Positions 48,141-58,699 of a stretch of DNA of 64,000 nt are shown here, piece after piece. The position numbers and the translations under genes were made by a program. This DNA comes from Nemania diffusa (taxonomy: Eukaryota; Ascomycota; Sordariomycetes; Xylariales; Xylariaceae). The stretch lies in assembly GCA_038501195.1 (NCBI GenBank), contig JBBPUQ010000006.1, positions 1,984,001 to 2,048,000 of the forward strand, in the 5' to 3' direction. The first letter of the stretch is position 1, and every line of letters starts with the position of its first letter. Under the pieces are notes generated by a model. It was not told where the DNA came from. It worked only from the letters and a program-made list of their open reading frames with translations, and ran no database searches.

Positions 48141-50359
48141 CTATCCAAACTTCAATCTGCTCTGCCCCTGCTCTAACTTCGTGCCGCCGCCGCCGCGACC
48201 AGAGGATTTCTTATGAGAGGTAGGAGTTACATTCCTTTGACTAGGTGTGACAGTAGGCTTACTACTAGCGAATGTCGACTTGCCACGTTCCTCGTCCTGG
48301 AGGTCCTTGGCCATGTGCCAATCATTATGGTTCTGTAATGCTTCGGCGCTTTCGAGCCCTGCATTGCAGCGCGGGCACATGTAATCGGTGATGACCACTT
48401 GCCGGCTGCGCGAGTCACTTACCCGACGTTCCATGTCCTGGTGCGTATGGTCTAAGTCGATGGCATCTGCTCGGCCCTCTCCACCTTCCATGATCGAGAG
48501 TTCTTTCTTAGGAAAGAAGCGTTGTATCCCAGGGCTTTCGAGGCGTCTCTTCTTCTCTTGTGGTTCATGCGAAGACAGATCAGGTGGGGATTCGCGCGAT
48601 GTCACTTTCGATACTCGTGCTTCGTCGCCTTTGACTAGAAACGTGCCAATCTTCATATTTCCGGTAATACCATCTTCAAAGCCCCCAACGCTTAGGCTGA
48701 GGTTTGCGCAGGGCCACACTTTCCCTTCACTAGCTATTTGCGTCATCATATTTTTAGCGATTTCAAATAGAATGGCTTCCTCGAGGGGTTTGCCCTGGGA
48801 GATGGCACTCGTCCGAGAACGGGTCTGGCCTGCAGACCGGTAATGCAGATGAATTGTTTTAGGTCGGCGTTTGTGCTCGAGAACTCCTTCCTCAATAAGA
48901 CGGGAGAAAATATCCGCAGAAAAGATCCGAAGCCACTTCAGAGCTTGCTCCATGCTATTAATACTCGGCTGGAATGACTTAGCCGATAGCATAGATTTTA
49001 TCTGTGTTCGTGAAGTCACTTCGCTCGTGTCAATTCCCCGGATCGTGTCGTAGAACCAGAGTCCCGTGTCATTCCCGAGCTTGGATTTGAGTTGTTCCAC
49101 TGGAATATCAAGCATTTCCTTAACCAGTTCCGTATTGAATGTCGACTTTACCTGGTCGCCAAGCTTTCCCCCAAGATTTCGGATTTTGGTAAACTTCATG
49201 TCGGACAGGAATCGCTGGACAGCTCTGTTGCGTATGACCGTCTGCTGGTTAGGCTTCTTGTAACCAGAGCCTAACTTACTGAGCATTTTATTACTCGCTA
49301 CCCCAGCGGAGCAGGTATAGTTCAAAGTCCGACGGACTTCAGCTCGGATATCCCGAACGATTTCAGATCCGATCAAGATAGCTACATCATCCCAATCAGG
49401 ATCATCAATTTCTGTCTCGGCATCGTCAAGGTCCACCAACACATCGACCTGCCAGTCTAGAGCGGTGATTGGAGGAAGAGGCAGTTTCTCTGTCGAGTCG
49501 TCGTAAGGGGGTGGACCGTTGAGTTCTGGGAACCTTCGGAGCAATATCGAGTGAACCTGGGCAGACAAGTCAATGAAGACCTCATCTATGCTTGCTTTCT
49601 CGACCTTCTGCATCTTAGTTGGCAGACATTGCTTAATGAGAGCCAGAATTTTTCTTGATTGTAACCTGTATGGATCTAGTGAGACCTTGTGAGTCCCAAT
49701 ATGAGAGGGTGCATCATCATGATATGCCCACTTTTCTTCCCCTTCCTTCCACGTCGCAACATGCTGAGCGATCAGATCTGGACAAAGTTTCTTTGCCTCA
49801 GTCACAGTGCAATGGCGACCAATTCCGAACTCGCGCGCCGGATAGTTGATAGCTATTAATCCTTGCCTATTATAAAGCTGCATCAGGTTGGATCAGATCA
49901 TGAAGTGGATATCATATCTGGGGTGGGAAAGATGGGAATGACGGGGGAGAATTGATATAAATGTCGGGCTTGGCAATTACCATTGTTGCACAGCCAAAGG
50001 CCTGTTCTCATCAATACCTAAGCGCACCATCTCTACACACCATTGGAGACAAGTTAGTAGAAGATTTCGATCTCACTTTTCTAGCCTTTGTAAAGGTGCG
50101 CCCCGTTAAGTACACATAGAAGGGAATAAACTCAAGTTGAATATATATAAAAAAATCAAGGAACTAAACATGGGTAGACATGGTACATACCGCACTGGGC
50201 ATAGAAGGCATCGAGATCGACGTGAGCGATGACGCGCAACGGCGAGGAGGCCGAGTAGGAAGCCATTAAACCCAACTGGCGGTAGGTAAACTGTGATTTG
50301 CGACGTCCGGGGTCGTGGACGGGAGACGAGGCTTGGAAGCCTAGAGATGGGGAAGACAT
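48141..50359 (-). CDS. RAD30: DNA polymerase eta (Y-family, translesion synthesis)
   Basis: Bypasses UV-induced cyclobutane dimers by error-free translesion synthesis at stalled forks in the nucleus. Three exons: 50359-50191, 50032-49981 and 49866-48141, giving 1947 nt and 648 residues with consistent phases. The catalytic palm starts at VIAHVDLDAFYAQC (metal-binding DxD), continues EMVRLGIDENRPLAVQQW, QGLIAINYPAREFGIGRH (finger, as in yeast Rad30) and ends with KASIDEVFIDLS (third acidic residue). The little-finger region follows (LGGKLGDQVKSTF). A C-terminal UBZ zinc finger is visible as CPRCNAGLESAEALQNHNDW followed by H, the ubiquitin-PCNA binding element. LESPGIQRFFPKK shortly before resembles a PCNA-interacting (PIP-like) QxxFF motif; the canonical extreme C-terminal PIP box is not obvious. 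The acceptor of intron 2 is placed at ATAG|G because that restores QQWQG. Confidence 0.95.
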
Positions 50360-53300
50360 GTTGATGGTCAAAATGCTCACGGTTGATTGGGTGCCGCAAA
50401 AGCGCAAAAGCCGTCATGTGATTAGCACGACAAGTATGACCCAGCTGTGTAGTAGTGGATAGAATGCAAGAATGCAAGAATGCAGGCAAGTCAATGTGCA
50501 GGGAGACCGGGAGTAAGACCCCGAGCTTCGTAGCAGTTCGTGATGAAAAAGGCCGCCATGTAGCTCAGCTTCGGATAGAGTCTACAACCGGAGACTGCAT
50601 ATTTGGCAACATGGTAAGACGATACCTAGGTAGCCATTGCAATTTCAGGCCCGCAGACGAGAAAATAAGTACTGGGCTACGTCGTAACAGTAATTAATAA
50701 AAAGGAAGTGAGGTGAAATACAGAGTACATACGAGAGGCGGCATTCTGAAGATGGCCCGAGCTCGCTTGATAATTCGATATTTATATCTCTATCAGAATA
50801 TTACTATCTTTTACCTGCATGTGTGGATAAGCCTCATGTGGAGCCCCGCAGTCCAACATCAACCTACCTAGGAAGATAGTGGCTAGCCCAGCGGCTTACC
50901 GAGCTTCGACCTTCCCACCTATCTACCCTCCTTTCCCTTCGCAGAACACCAGAGTCTCTTCGCAGCTAGGTTAGATTTTGATTCATGGGTTTGTGTATCC
51001 ATTCATAACTTCAATAGACGACCATAGACGCTCGGTCTGCGGGCATGTCAGCTCTGACCGGTCAGGCACCAAGGTTCGCTCGACAAGGCAACCAGTAAGT
51101 AACTGTGGAATTGTAACTTCGTGCGGGTCAGACGTACACTGAGAAGTCGTATCACCCGATTGAGATTGCTTTTTGGTTGGAGGAATAGTATTGTATTACT
51201 TTGCTTCCAAGTACAACATCGTTCCGAAGTCCTAAAGCGCCAAATCTAACCAATTGATACAGACCGAGCTACCGCTAGAGCCTCATTTCGCCCCCAAGCC
51301 TACCCTCAAACACACCCACTATGAGTCGGATGTACCCAACCCCTACAATCATATCCTGGATTTCGATGTAACTAGCCTTTTCTGATGACCATGACCTATG
51401 TCATCATGTGTCGACCATTGAGAGTACAGTAGATCTCTTTGAGGCAATAGTGGATATCCGAGAATCGGGTGTCGAAGTGCAGTTGCGGATATATTAATTG
51501 CTTACTTTAAGTCAGCTCACCAGGGTTCAACGACACCAATGGGCTCGGTGCCGCCGTCTCGCATCCCTACTATCTGCGTAAATTCTACCAGTGCCCTTGG
51601 TATCATTGCCTTCGCCTTGTGAACATGATCGTGTATTTTTTGTAGCCAATTGCGCAAAATGAACCCTTTACCGAGGAATTATTCTCGGTATTCCTAGGCA
51701 GCCTTCTCTAGCATATACTATTTATTAACCGATGCTTTTTCGTTGAAGAGCGCTTACCACGGTGGAACGTGAGCACAGCCTGCAGCAGCAGAGAGTATAA
51801 GGCTGCCAAAGGAGGGGACAACCCACGGATTGGAAAATTTTTGTGCATTCAATTATTCAAATCAACCGATAATTCCTACTCTCGCTTAAGCCGATTTCAC
51901 TAGAGGGTAGGAAACTCGGATATTGACTGAAAAGGGGGTTGTTGTTCGGGTTCATAAGGTTTCCCCCCTGTATCTTGTCAATAAGAGTGTTGGATTCTTT
52001 GGGGAATGAACAGAGCTGTACCTGCTTTCTTTTGCTACCCTGTATTTACCCGTGCCTACATGCGAGATACTGCCAAGAGAGTAAGATTATTGCGAGGAGG
52101 TGTACACAAAGCTGTAGAACTAGCCCCTAGTTCGCAGAATTCCTAGTCCGCCGCAGTGGTTGTTGAGAAACGTAGTGAAGAGCCTCATGTTTCGGTGTCT
52201 GGAGGGAGGATCTGTAATTATTGTCCTCGTGGCTTTTCCGGATGACAATCGCAGAGAGATATTTCTTTGGTACCCCCACCTTGATGGCACGCATAAGAAG
52301 CTCGTCGTCTGACAAGACATTCCTCCGACGCGCCTGCATGGCTCGTCGTGAAAATATCCCGCATTGCATTCTTAGCTTGTTCAAAGTCAAAGGCACCTGC
52401 TGACGAGGACGACAGATCAGCTACCCGAGTAATTTCATCGAGATCTACTACTCTCGGGGTCAGCCGTGGCCATGACATCACTATATATCATCATATGGAT
52501 ACTTTTCATGTTGCTCATGGCTTGATCGCAGCTTTTTAGCCTGATATTCCGATGCATGACGCTATTTACACAGAAATATGTTCTATTTATCGATAAAATT
52601 TCGACCAGGCCATCCTAGGTTCTACAATTAAGAGTGGTATCTGGGATTCCCTGAAGGGAGAAAAGTAATTAAGCCCAGGCTGCATTCTGTTGCAGTAGTA
52701 TTGGTGTAAGAAACAAGGCTACGCTACATACCCCTGACTAATATCAGGCCGTGATAAGAAAATATACAAAAACTATTGGTCATTTTATTGGTCAGTGTAT
52801 TATCTAACAAGTAATTATCCATTTACACATCTGAAGACCAACCTTAATACGTAAAGCAAGATGGAGTGAGTTTGGTCTCGGGATTGATACAATCTAGATA
52901 GTTATTCATGATTATTAAACCGTGGCTCGAACTAGAGTTTTCACTGCTGCCTATAGCTGCCATTGTAAACTCGGGACGGCTGTAGAAGAGGTCTGTACGC
53001 TATTCAGTGCTTCTAGTGAGGCTCAGGGGATCCTTCAAATTCAGATACCGCCGTTTTTCCCTATCTAAGAGCTTAACATGTCGTGATTGTTGTTCGGTAG
53101 AGCGGTGTGGCCCAGACAACCTATTGTGATGCCTATAAGTTTTGGATTTAACGTGAGAATGAGTTGCGTGGATCCATCTCACTCATGCGTGGTACTCGGG
53201 TTTATTTTCAGTACCTTCCTTTTACGTTACAGCTCGTCCCGAGGGAACGGGACGCTAATTTTCCATTGTAAGACATGGAAAGTAGCCAATACAGCTGCCT

Positions 53301-54071
53301 GCTAAGATAAAGCGGCTGTAGTGAGTAGAGATGCCTTGTGGTAAATGATATGTATTCGGACAAGCATTTATTACTAAAAATTCGAGTTGATCCTCTATCG
53401 AGCCAGACGATTGGGCCATCAAATAGCAAGTACATCCTTCACTCTTCACGGACAGTCCGTATCGAAATACTCTTCTAGGTATTCCGGGTCTATCCGTTGC
53501 TTGACGACTTTACGCACTGAATAGCCCTTGCAATGGTGGCTTCCTCGACAAGCAATTTGTGGCGAAAATACTATTAATTCCGGATATCTCATTGTTAGGA
53601 TTGGCTACAAGGATGAACTGAGAAAGCCTGTAGTTCTGGGGTTACAAATCAGAACTCTGCCCCTGCTAGTACATCTGTCGTGACCTATCTAGTCGGGTCC
53701 GAATAACGAATATGGAAATGTTGCGGCTCTTTAACAAGAAAACATCAACAAATGTGGAACTGGACGATCGGTGTGCTTGGTGACCACAAGATACTGGCGG
53801 CGGCCTCTCCGGTTGCTCGAATGTAGCTTATGATAGGGGAAGTAGAAAAGTCCTACGTTGATGAGTCTATGAGTATATAAGATAAAAGGAAGTAGACAAG
53901 ATTGATCAAGAATCACAAATCATCAAATTGAATCTCAGGGCAGTGTGCTTCACTATTAGAGACGTTCTACGATATACCCACAAACACTGCAAATTTTACT
54001 CATTACCTATCCTCAGTCAACTACGGCTGCGAGCCTAGACTATTTAAGTACTTGCCTAGCTTGAGGTTATA
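50360..54071. other. long intergenic region, one possible gene fragment
   Basis: The first 200 bases upstream of the polymerase eta start are its probable promoter. The remainder shows only short frames, except for the frame-split remnant listed at 52127-52481. No RNA gene or transposon protein was recognised. Confidence 0.45.
52127..52481 (-). pseudogene. possible small decayed gene of unknown family
   Basis: Two overlapping minus-strand frames each look coding in part. One reads MSWPRLTPRVVDLDEITRVA then GAFDFEQAKNAMRDIFTT; the other, offset by one base, continues NVLSDDELLMRAIKVGVPKK and LSAIVIRKSHED. No plausible intron links them, suggesting a single frameshift in a formerly continuous short protein of roughly 110 residues. 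I do not recognise the family. Chance juxtaposition is also possible. Confidence 0.25.
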
Positions 54072-54313
54072 ATGTAAGATATTTGCTCGACATATCATTA
54101 CAAATCTAATATAGGAACAGGGGCGACCGTACACCTCCTCGTTCTCCCTCTCCGGAGCCTACCGTGCCCGACAACGACGTTTATGATACAGCAGACGAAT
54201 ATAAATGTTCGGAATGTGGTTACGAAGGCGCATTCGAGTATTCGACCAACGAGGATGATGCTTGTTGCAAGGAATGCTTTCATAAGAAGTGTGGTAGTTG
54301 CACGTCTACCTAA
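54072..54313 (+). CDS. tiny zinc-ribbon protein with intron-split start codon
   Basis: The coding part is 54115-54313, preceded by AT at 54072-54073 across a 41-nt intron (GTAAGA ... ATAG). AT plus G forms the ATG, giving 201 nt and 66 residues. No in-frame ATG exists within the second exon, and ATG at 54072 is the only one nearby upstream. The N-terminal third is Pro/Arg/Ser-rich (RTPPRSPSPEPTVPD). The C-terminal half has a C-x2-C ... C-x2-C ... C-x2-C arrangement (KCSECGYEG, CCKECFHKKCGSC), typical of small fungal zinc-ribbon proteins. The spacing resembles that of the 62.8 kb gene. Function is unknown. The intron is short, which lowers confidence in the exact 5' end. Confidence 0.6.
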
Positions 54314-55162
54314 GGAGCATTTCTTGTCAAGATTAAATGTGCAATAGACCACGAGCGATGAGAATCATTAATCTAATGTTATTCTGAATCGCGGAAGCAG
54401 GGCCCGGATAACATATCATTTGTCGCCCCTACGCATCCGCCACTCGTGTAAGAGACAGATGAGGTCTATATCTAGTGTATTAAAGCACTCGTGCTTTGTG
54501 CCACTCCTTTTGTTATGAAACACTCATAAGAACCAATATTAAATATTCATGAATTTTAACCTTCCACAATATAGCATGATCACTTGTGAGGGTAGATGAC
54601 ACTAAACTCCTTAGTAATGAGGCTACCTAAGCCTGGGTTGAGGACATAGAAACCACACTAAACACTCCTAGGGAATAATTGAGGCAAACTAACCTATATA
54701 ATTATTTGTAGCCCACAGTATTCTTCCAACACATATCTAGATACTTGATAATATCGATGAAGGAGATATGCTAGAGGTTGATGAGATGACTCAGGCTAGT
54801 GGGTCTGAAGTCTATTAGCAGGGCCTAATATATACCTCAAAAGATGTGCTTGAGCGTTTGATGTACTATATTATCATAGGGAAGCCTGCTCCCTTACGTA
54901 TCTAATAGAAAACGAGCCGTCCCCTTCGACGGCGATTGTTTCCCATCCATGGTGTAATACAATCTCAATAAACTACGCATGCTAATGAATATCAAGGAAC
55001 ACGTGATTATGAGTTCTAGCTATAGAAATGTATACAACCACTACTCGGTATAGGATAATGAATAGGTGTTACTATGTTCCTGAATGTCCCAATCTATCAT
55101 GTTCAAATACAGAATACAGGGGTATCTCCAGCCTCGATCTATTGTGTATCAGGGCGCGCTTA
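54314..55162. other. intergenic between convergent genes
   Basis: AT-rich DNA between the zinc-ribbon gene and the palmitoyltransferase 3' end. No gene is supported. Confidence 0.5.
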
Positions 55163-56602
55163 TCAACTCTGCAAACCCCTCATCTCTATTATAGTGCTCT
55201 CGTCCGACGGGGGACCAGCAGAGAGGCCATATCTACTGCGAAGTTGTTCGAGAATACGATCCATAGGGTATAAACTTCCCAGATTGTCATGATTCGTACA
55301 AGGCGAGTGTCGAATGGGGAGTACCCAATCCAAGGGGTTTGTGCCCATTACCGATTGCCAATTCCGCCAAGGCCCTAGGTCCCATGGATTTTCTCCTGGT
55401 CTTGTCGCTAAAATTGCAAAAGTACGTGTTGCCAAATCATCCCGTGTAGCAGCAGGCAGGCCATCTATCTGCTCTTCACTTCTGCGGTCTTTGGGATTTG
55501 GGCTATTATTGTCTCTCTTTTTGTCGCCTGGGCCAGCTCTCAGCTTCGTCAAGGGGTACACAATTACCCCGAAGCTATCCGACATAGTTCCCCGAGGGAC
55601 TCTCACAGCCAATTGATAGACCTTCTGATGAAACGCCAAAATGTCCACGTTTGTCATGTTTAGGAGAATGTACCGAATAGAGGTGACGCTCATTAAGAAA
55701 GAAAAGAGCCCAAAGAAGGCGGCGATGACAATTATAGCCAGCAAGTAAGGGTCAGGAGAGGCACTATGATTGACCTGCTGACGGAGTGTATGAGCAGTTG
55801 CCCCTAATACGACTGCGCAATACGATGCAGTATAGGTGGTGAACTGCACAAAGAATTTGAAGGCTACGCAAGGTTAGCCATGAAAAGGAAACGAGAAAAA
55901 GAATTAGATGCATATCAGCAAACCTACAATTCTCCGCGATCAGGCCTCCAGCCCAAGGGCAGTAGTGATCCATGCGGTAAACACATCGGCCAATCTCGCG
56001 ACTATGATGGACCCGATCTTGTTTCCAGTTACAGCACTCGGAGCACCATTTTGGGCGGCCATCGGTCTCGCATACAAAGGCGTCCCGGGAATAGAAACAC
56101 TCGAGCCCAGGGCTGTCGGGGTCGTTGTCAGGCCCAGCCTCGTAGGCCCTACCTTCAATATCATGCGCCCCGTAAGACCCGTGCGACTGTTTCATCCGCT
56201 TTCCGTGTGCCGCCCTCTGTCGGTCGATCGCTCGTGGGCCGAGGGGAACGACGCCCGGATTGAAGTTCGCATTGTAGAGGGTTCTTGCATAGGTGGCTAT
56301 CATCAAGAGGAGGAAGACGAAGTAAAGAACAAGGATAGCAATGCCGGCTCCATGTTCGTTTAGAGACCCAAGTAGGTACCTAACTACGAGGAGCAATGCT
56401 TGGTCAGTCTCGCGCTCCCATTGTTCCACGACAGACCCGTTAGAAGATATGTGTATTTGCACTTACCGCAGACGCGAGCAACGACCACATATGTCGCATA
56501 GGCAACGGCAACGGCAAGCAGAACAGGGACTATGCGGGTAGTCCACCGCGTCGCGGCTCTGGTGCTTTCAATAGCTGGCATTCCACGCGCATCATGGAGC
56601 AC
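55163..56602 (-). CDS. PFA5: palmitoyltransferase (DHHC-family, Pfa5-like)
   Basis: Transfers palmitate to cysteines of membrane-associated proteins. Three exons: 56602-56467, 56383-55928 and 55863-55163, giving 1293 nt and 430 residues with consistent phases. Two N-terminal membrane helices are visible (VPVLLAVAVAYATYVVV; IAILVLYFVFLLLMIATY). The cysteine-rich domain is WCSECCNWKQDRVHHSREIG then CVYRMDHYCPWAGG, so the catalytic motif is DHYC (184-187), the variant typical of Pfa5, followed by SFKFFVQF. Two further helices come after it (VLGATAHTL region; LLAIIVIAAFFGLFSFLM). A soluble tail ends NPWDLGPWRNWQSVMGTNPL, the TTxE/PaCCT-like region of the family. An internal ATG at 56581 is an alternative start. 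Confidence 0.92.
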
Positions 56603-57237
56603 AGAATTACAAGTGGATGTAGAGTGAAGACCGGGTGTGATCGACGGGTTCGTGTTTTCAGCAGCGGCGCAACATCCGGAAACCCTCGTGTCAAGTGAAT
56701 GACACGGGTTGTCGAGGTCGAGAAGTCGAGACGCCGAGAATTCGACAATTGGGCTGCAATTGACAACTCAAGACCCGGAGGACTCGGGGTGAAGCGCTGC
56801 CGTGACGCAATCAAAGCATCCCAGGTGTCCCTATGCATTTGGAATTAGGTACGCTAGACAACGATTGATCCCCTGAGATACGCTAAACTGTATCTAGGCA
56901 GGCAATCTACATACCTATGTATGTACCTACCTACCTAATGTAGATACCCGCTAGATTCTAGAAACTGCCCGAGGTTCTAGGTACTGTTACGTTTTACCAC
57001 TTGCCAAAGCTTCGACGAACTAGGCTTAGCGCAGTCACCGCTATTGCTTAGGCTCAGTAAATCTGTAAGAAGTACCTATATGCAGCTACGTGTATATCAA
57101 TTACATCGAGCTGCTCTACCTACTATAATATGCTTACCAGCTTACACTGTATTTTTTAATAGCGTACTAGGTATATATTCTGCCTAGTAGAACTGGACTG
57201 GGCAGAAAAATGGGCGCGTACAATAAGCACAGCTATC
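56603..57237. other. intergenic, Pfa5 promoter with TACCTA repeats
   Basis: 56.60-56.85 kb is probable promoter and leader of the palmitoyltransferase gene. At 56.89-56.95 kb there is a dense ACCTATGTATGTACCTACCTACCTA tract, described here by position only as a TACCTA repeat. No gene is supported. Confidence 0.5.
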
Positions 57238-57381
57238 TGCCTTTTCAGTTCCGTGACTTGCAAGTGGAGTAACGGGGTTTCTTGCACCCAATAAAACAAT
57301 AATATTCGTCTCAGAGAATACCTCTTTTATTGGTATATAGAAGCCCCGTTACTCCACTTGAGTCACGGAGCGGAAACGGCA
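57238..57381. mobile_element. MITE-like inverted-repeat hairpin
   Basis: Two arms of about 55-58 nt face each other across a loop of roughly 28 nt. Both carry TCCGTGACT, then CAAGTGGAGTAACGGGG, TTCT and CCAATAAAA, with a few mismatches and a two-base gap. The match extends outward to TGCC at the left edge and GGCA at the right edge. It has no coding capacity, so a non-autonomous DNA transposon (MITE) or a palindromic relic are the options. No clear target-site duplication could be seen. Confidence 0.65.
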
Positions 57382-58033
57382 CTTAATTAGATAGCAAGCA
57401 GTAATTAGGGGGGTAGAACACCATATGTTCTGTCCTATGCGTATGACACGGTACGTTCATAGCACGTACTAAGGACGGTAGGCTAGTTTCTTATTCTAGT
57501 TTATACATACACGCCGGTCAAAACCTACCTAGTGTTCGAATTTCTAGATCACAATTAATTCGCAAAGAGGGTGCATAACGTTTTGAGAATGTGATGCGGT
57601 TGGCCGAGGGCGTAAAGCAAAAGCTCGTCTGTGTAAAAGTCGGCAACTTCGTCGCGGAATCTTGCGTGTCGAGAGACGATCATAGCGGGGAGGGCTACAC
57701 AGGGAACCTTCAACCTTATTTGGCTTGCGGCTCTTCAGGTGCGGGGGATGCGGCGCGTGCTGATAGACGATTGTGCCCGGGGCCTAATAGCTCGACAGGT
57801 ACCCATCGCTTTAAAAAATTTTATATTCTTTTTGATAGCATGGCGAAGTTATATATGATATGCTTCATAGCTTCGAGATGTTGAGGATGCAAGGTCTAAA
57901 CTAATATATCGAAGAATAATACCTACGTACAAGAAGTAGGCTTGGCATTTTAAATGGCTAACATTGCCAAAGCCTAACAAACTACATCGAGCCATCGCTG
58001 CTCTACTCTACGTCGCTCTATTTTCTCCATATC
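57382..58033. other. intergenic, no supported gene
   Basis: A 97-codon plus-strand frame at 57591-57884 has no recognisable feature and no splice-linked partner. Nothing else was seen. Confidence 0.45.
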
Positions 58034-58699
58034 CTATGCTTCTATCTCTTCATGTCTTACTGTTATTCTTCCTTCCTTCCGGTCAACACCTTCATTTACT
58101 CTTCGCCGGTCCGTGGTGCCTTTTCTTTTCTGACAACACCTCGGCACGGCCAAGACCTTCTTCCCCGCATACTCTGCAAGATCTACGTGGAAAGGCATAT
58201 ACGTGTTTGCGTATACGCCGTTATCATCTTCGATCTCGATAATATTAATCTGGAGGACTTCGGGATCACAGTCGTCGGATGGGACAAGGTGGTCAAAGGT
58301 AACACCGTAATAGTCGATTTCCCTATTTTATGTAACAAACCTTATTTTTAACTCGACTGAGAAAGAAAAAAAAAAGACGGGGAAGGCGGCTTACTGCACA
58401 GGCTTTGGGTCCATTATCCAACCAAGATACTCGTGGCGTACCACAAGATCACCTTGAATATCCGGTGATGCATTTCGTCCATATATTAACGAATACGTTA
58501 ACTCGGCAAGTTTCGGCCCCGCAGGCTGCGGAAACTCGGGCTGGACATCGTTGACGTGCCACTGGATATAAGGAAAGAGCCTTTCAACAGCGACAAGCGG
58601 GCCCTCGATCTGGATACGGAGGGGTTTATTAGGAGGTGGGGGGTGATGTGGGTTAATCGGGTTGCGAATGCAAGGCGGTATATACAGCTCCAATGCCAT
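58034..58699 (-). CDS. hypothetical protein, 197 residues
   Basis: Two exons: 58699-58395 and 58322-58034, with a 72-nt intron (GTAAGC ... AATAG) that falls exactly where frame 1 would stop after DPKPVQ. Splicing joins CA to G and continues EIDYYGVTFDHLVPSDDCDP, giving 594 nt and 197 residues. The first exon is Pro-rich near the N-terminus (NPHHPPPPNKPLRIQIEGPL), then FPYIQWHVNDVQPEFPQPAG and VVRHEYLGWIMDPKPVQ. The second has INIIEIEDDNGVYANTYMPF and a basic end, RRVNEGVDRKEGR. No signal peptide or membrane helix. I do not recognise a family. The basic C-terminal 60 residues may be intron read-through, so the 3' end is less certain than the rest. Confidence 0.6.

Noticed and set aside
57591..57884. 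97-codon plus-strand frame
   Set aside because: No motif; the cysteines are not arranged as in the zinc-ribbon genes nearby.
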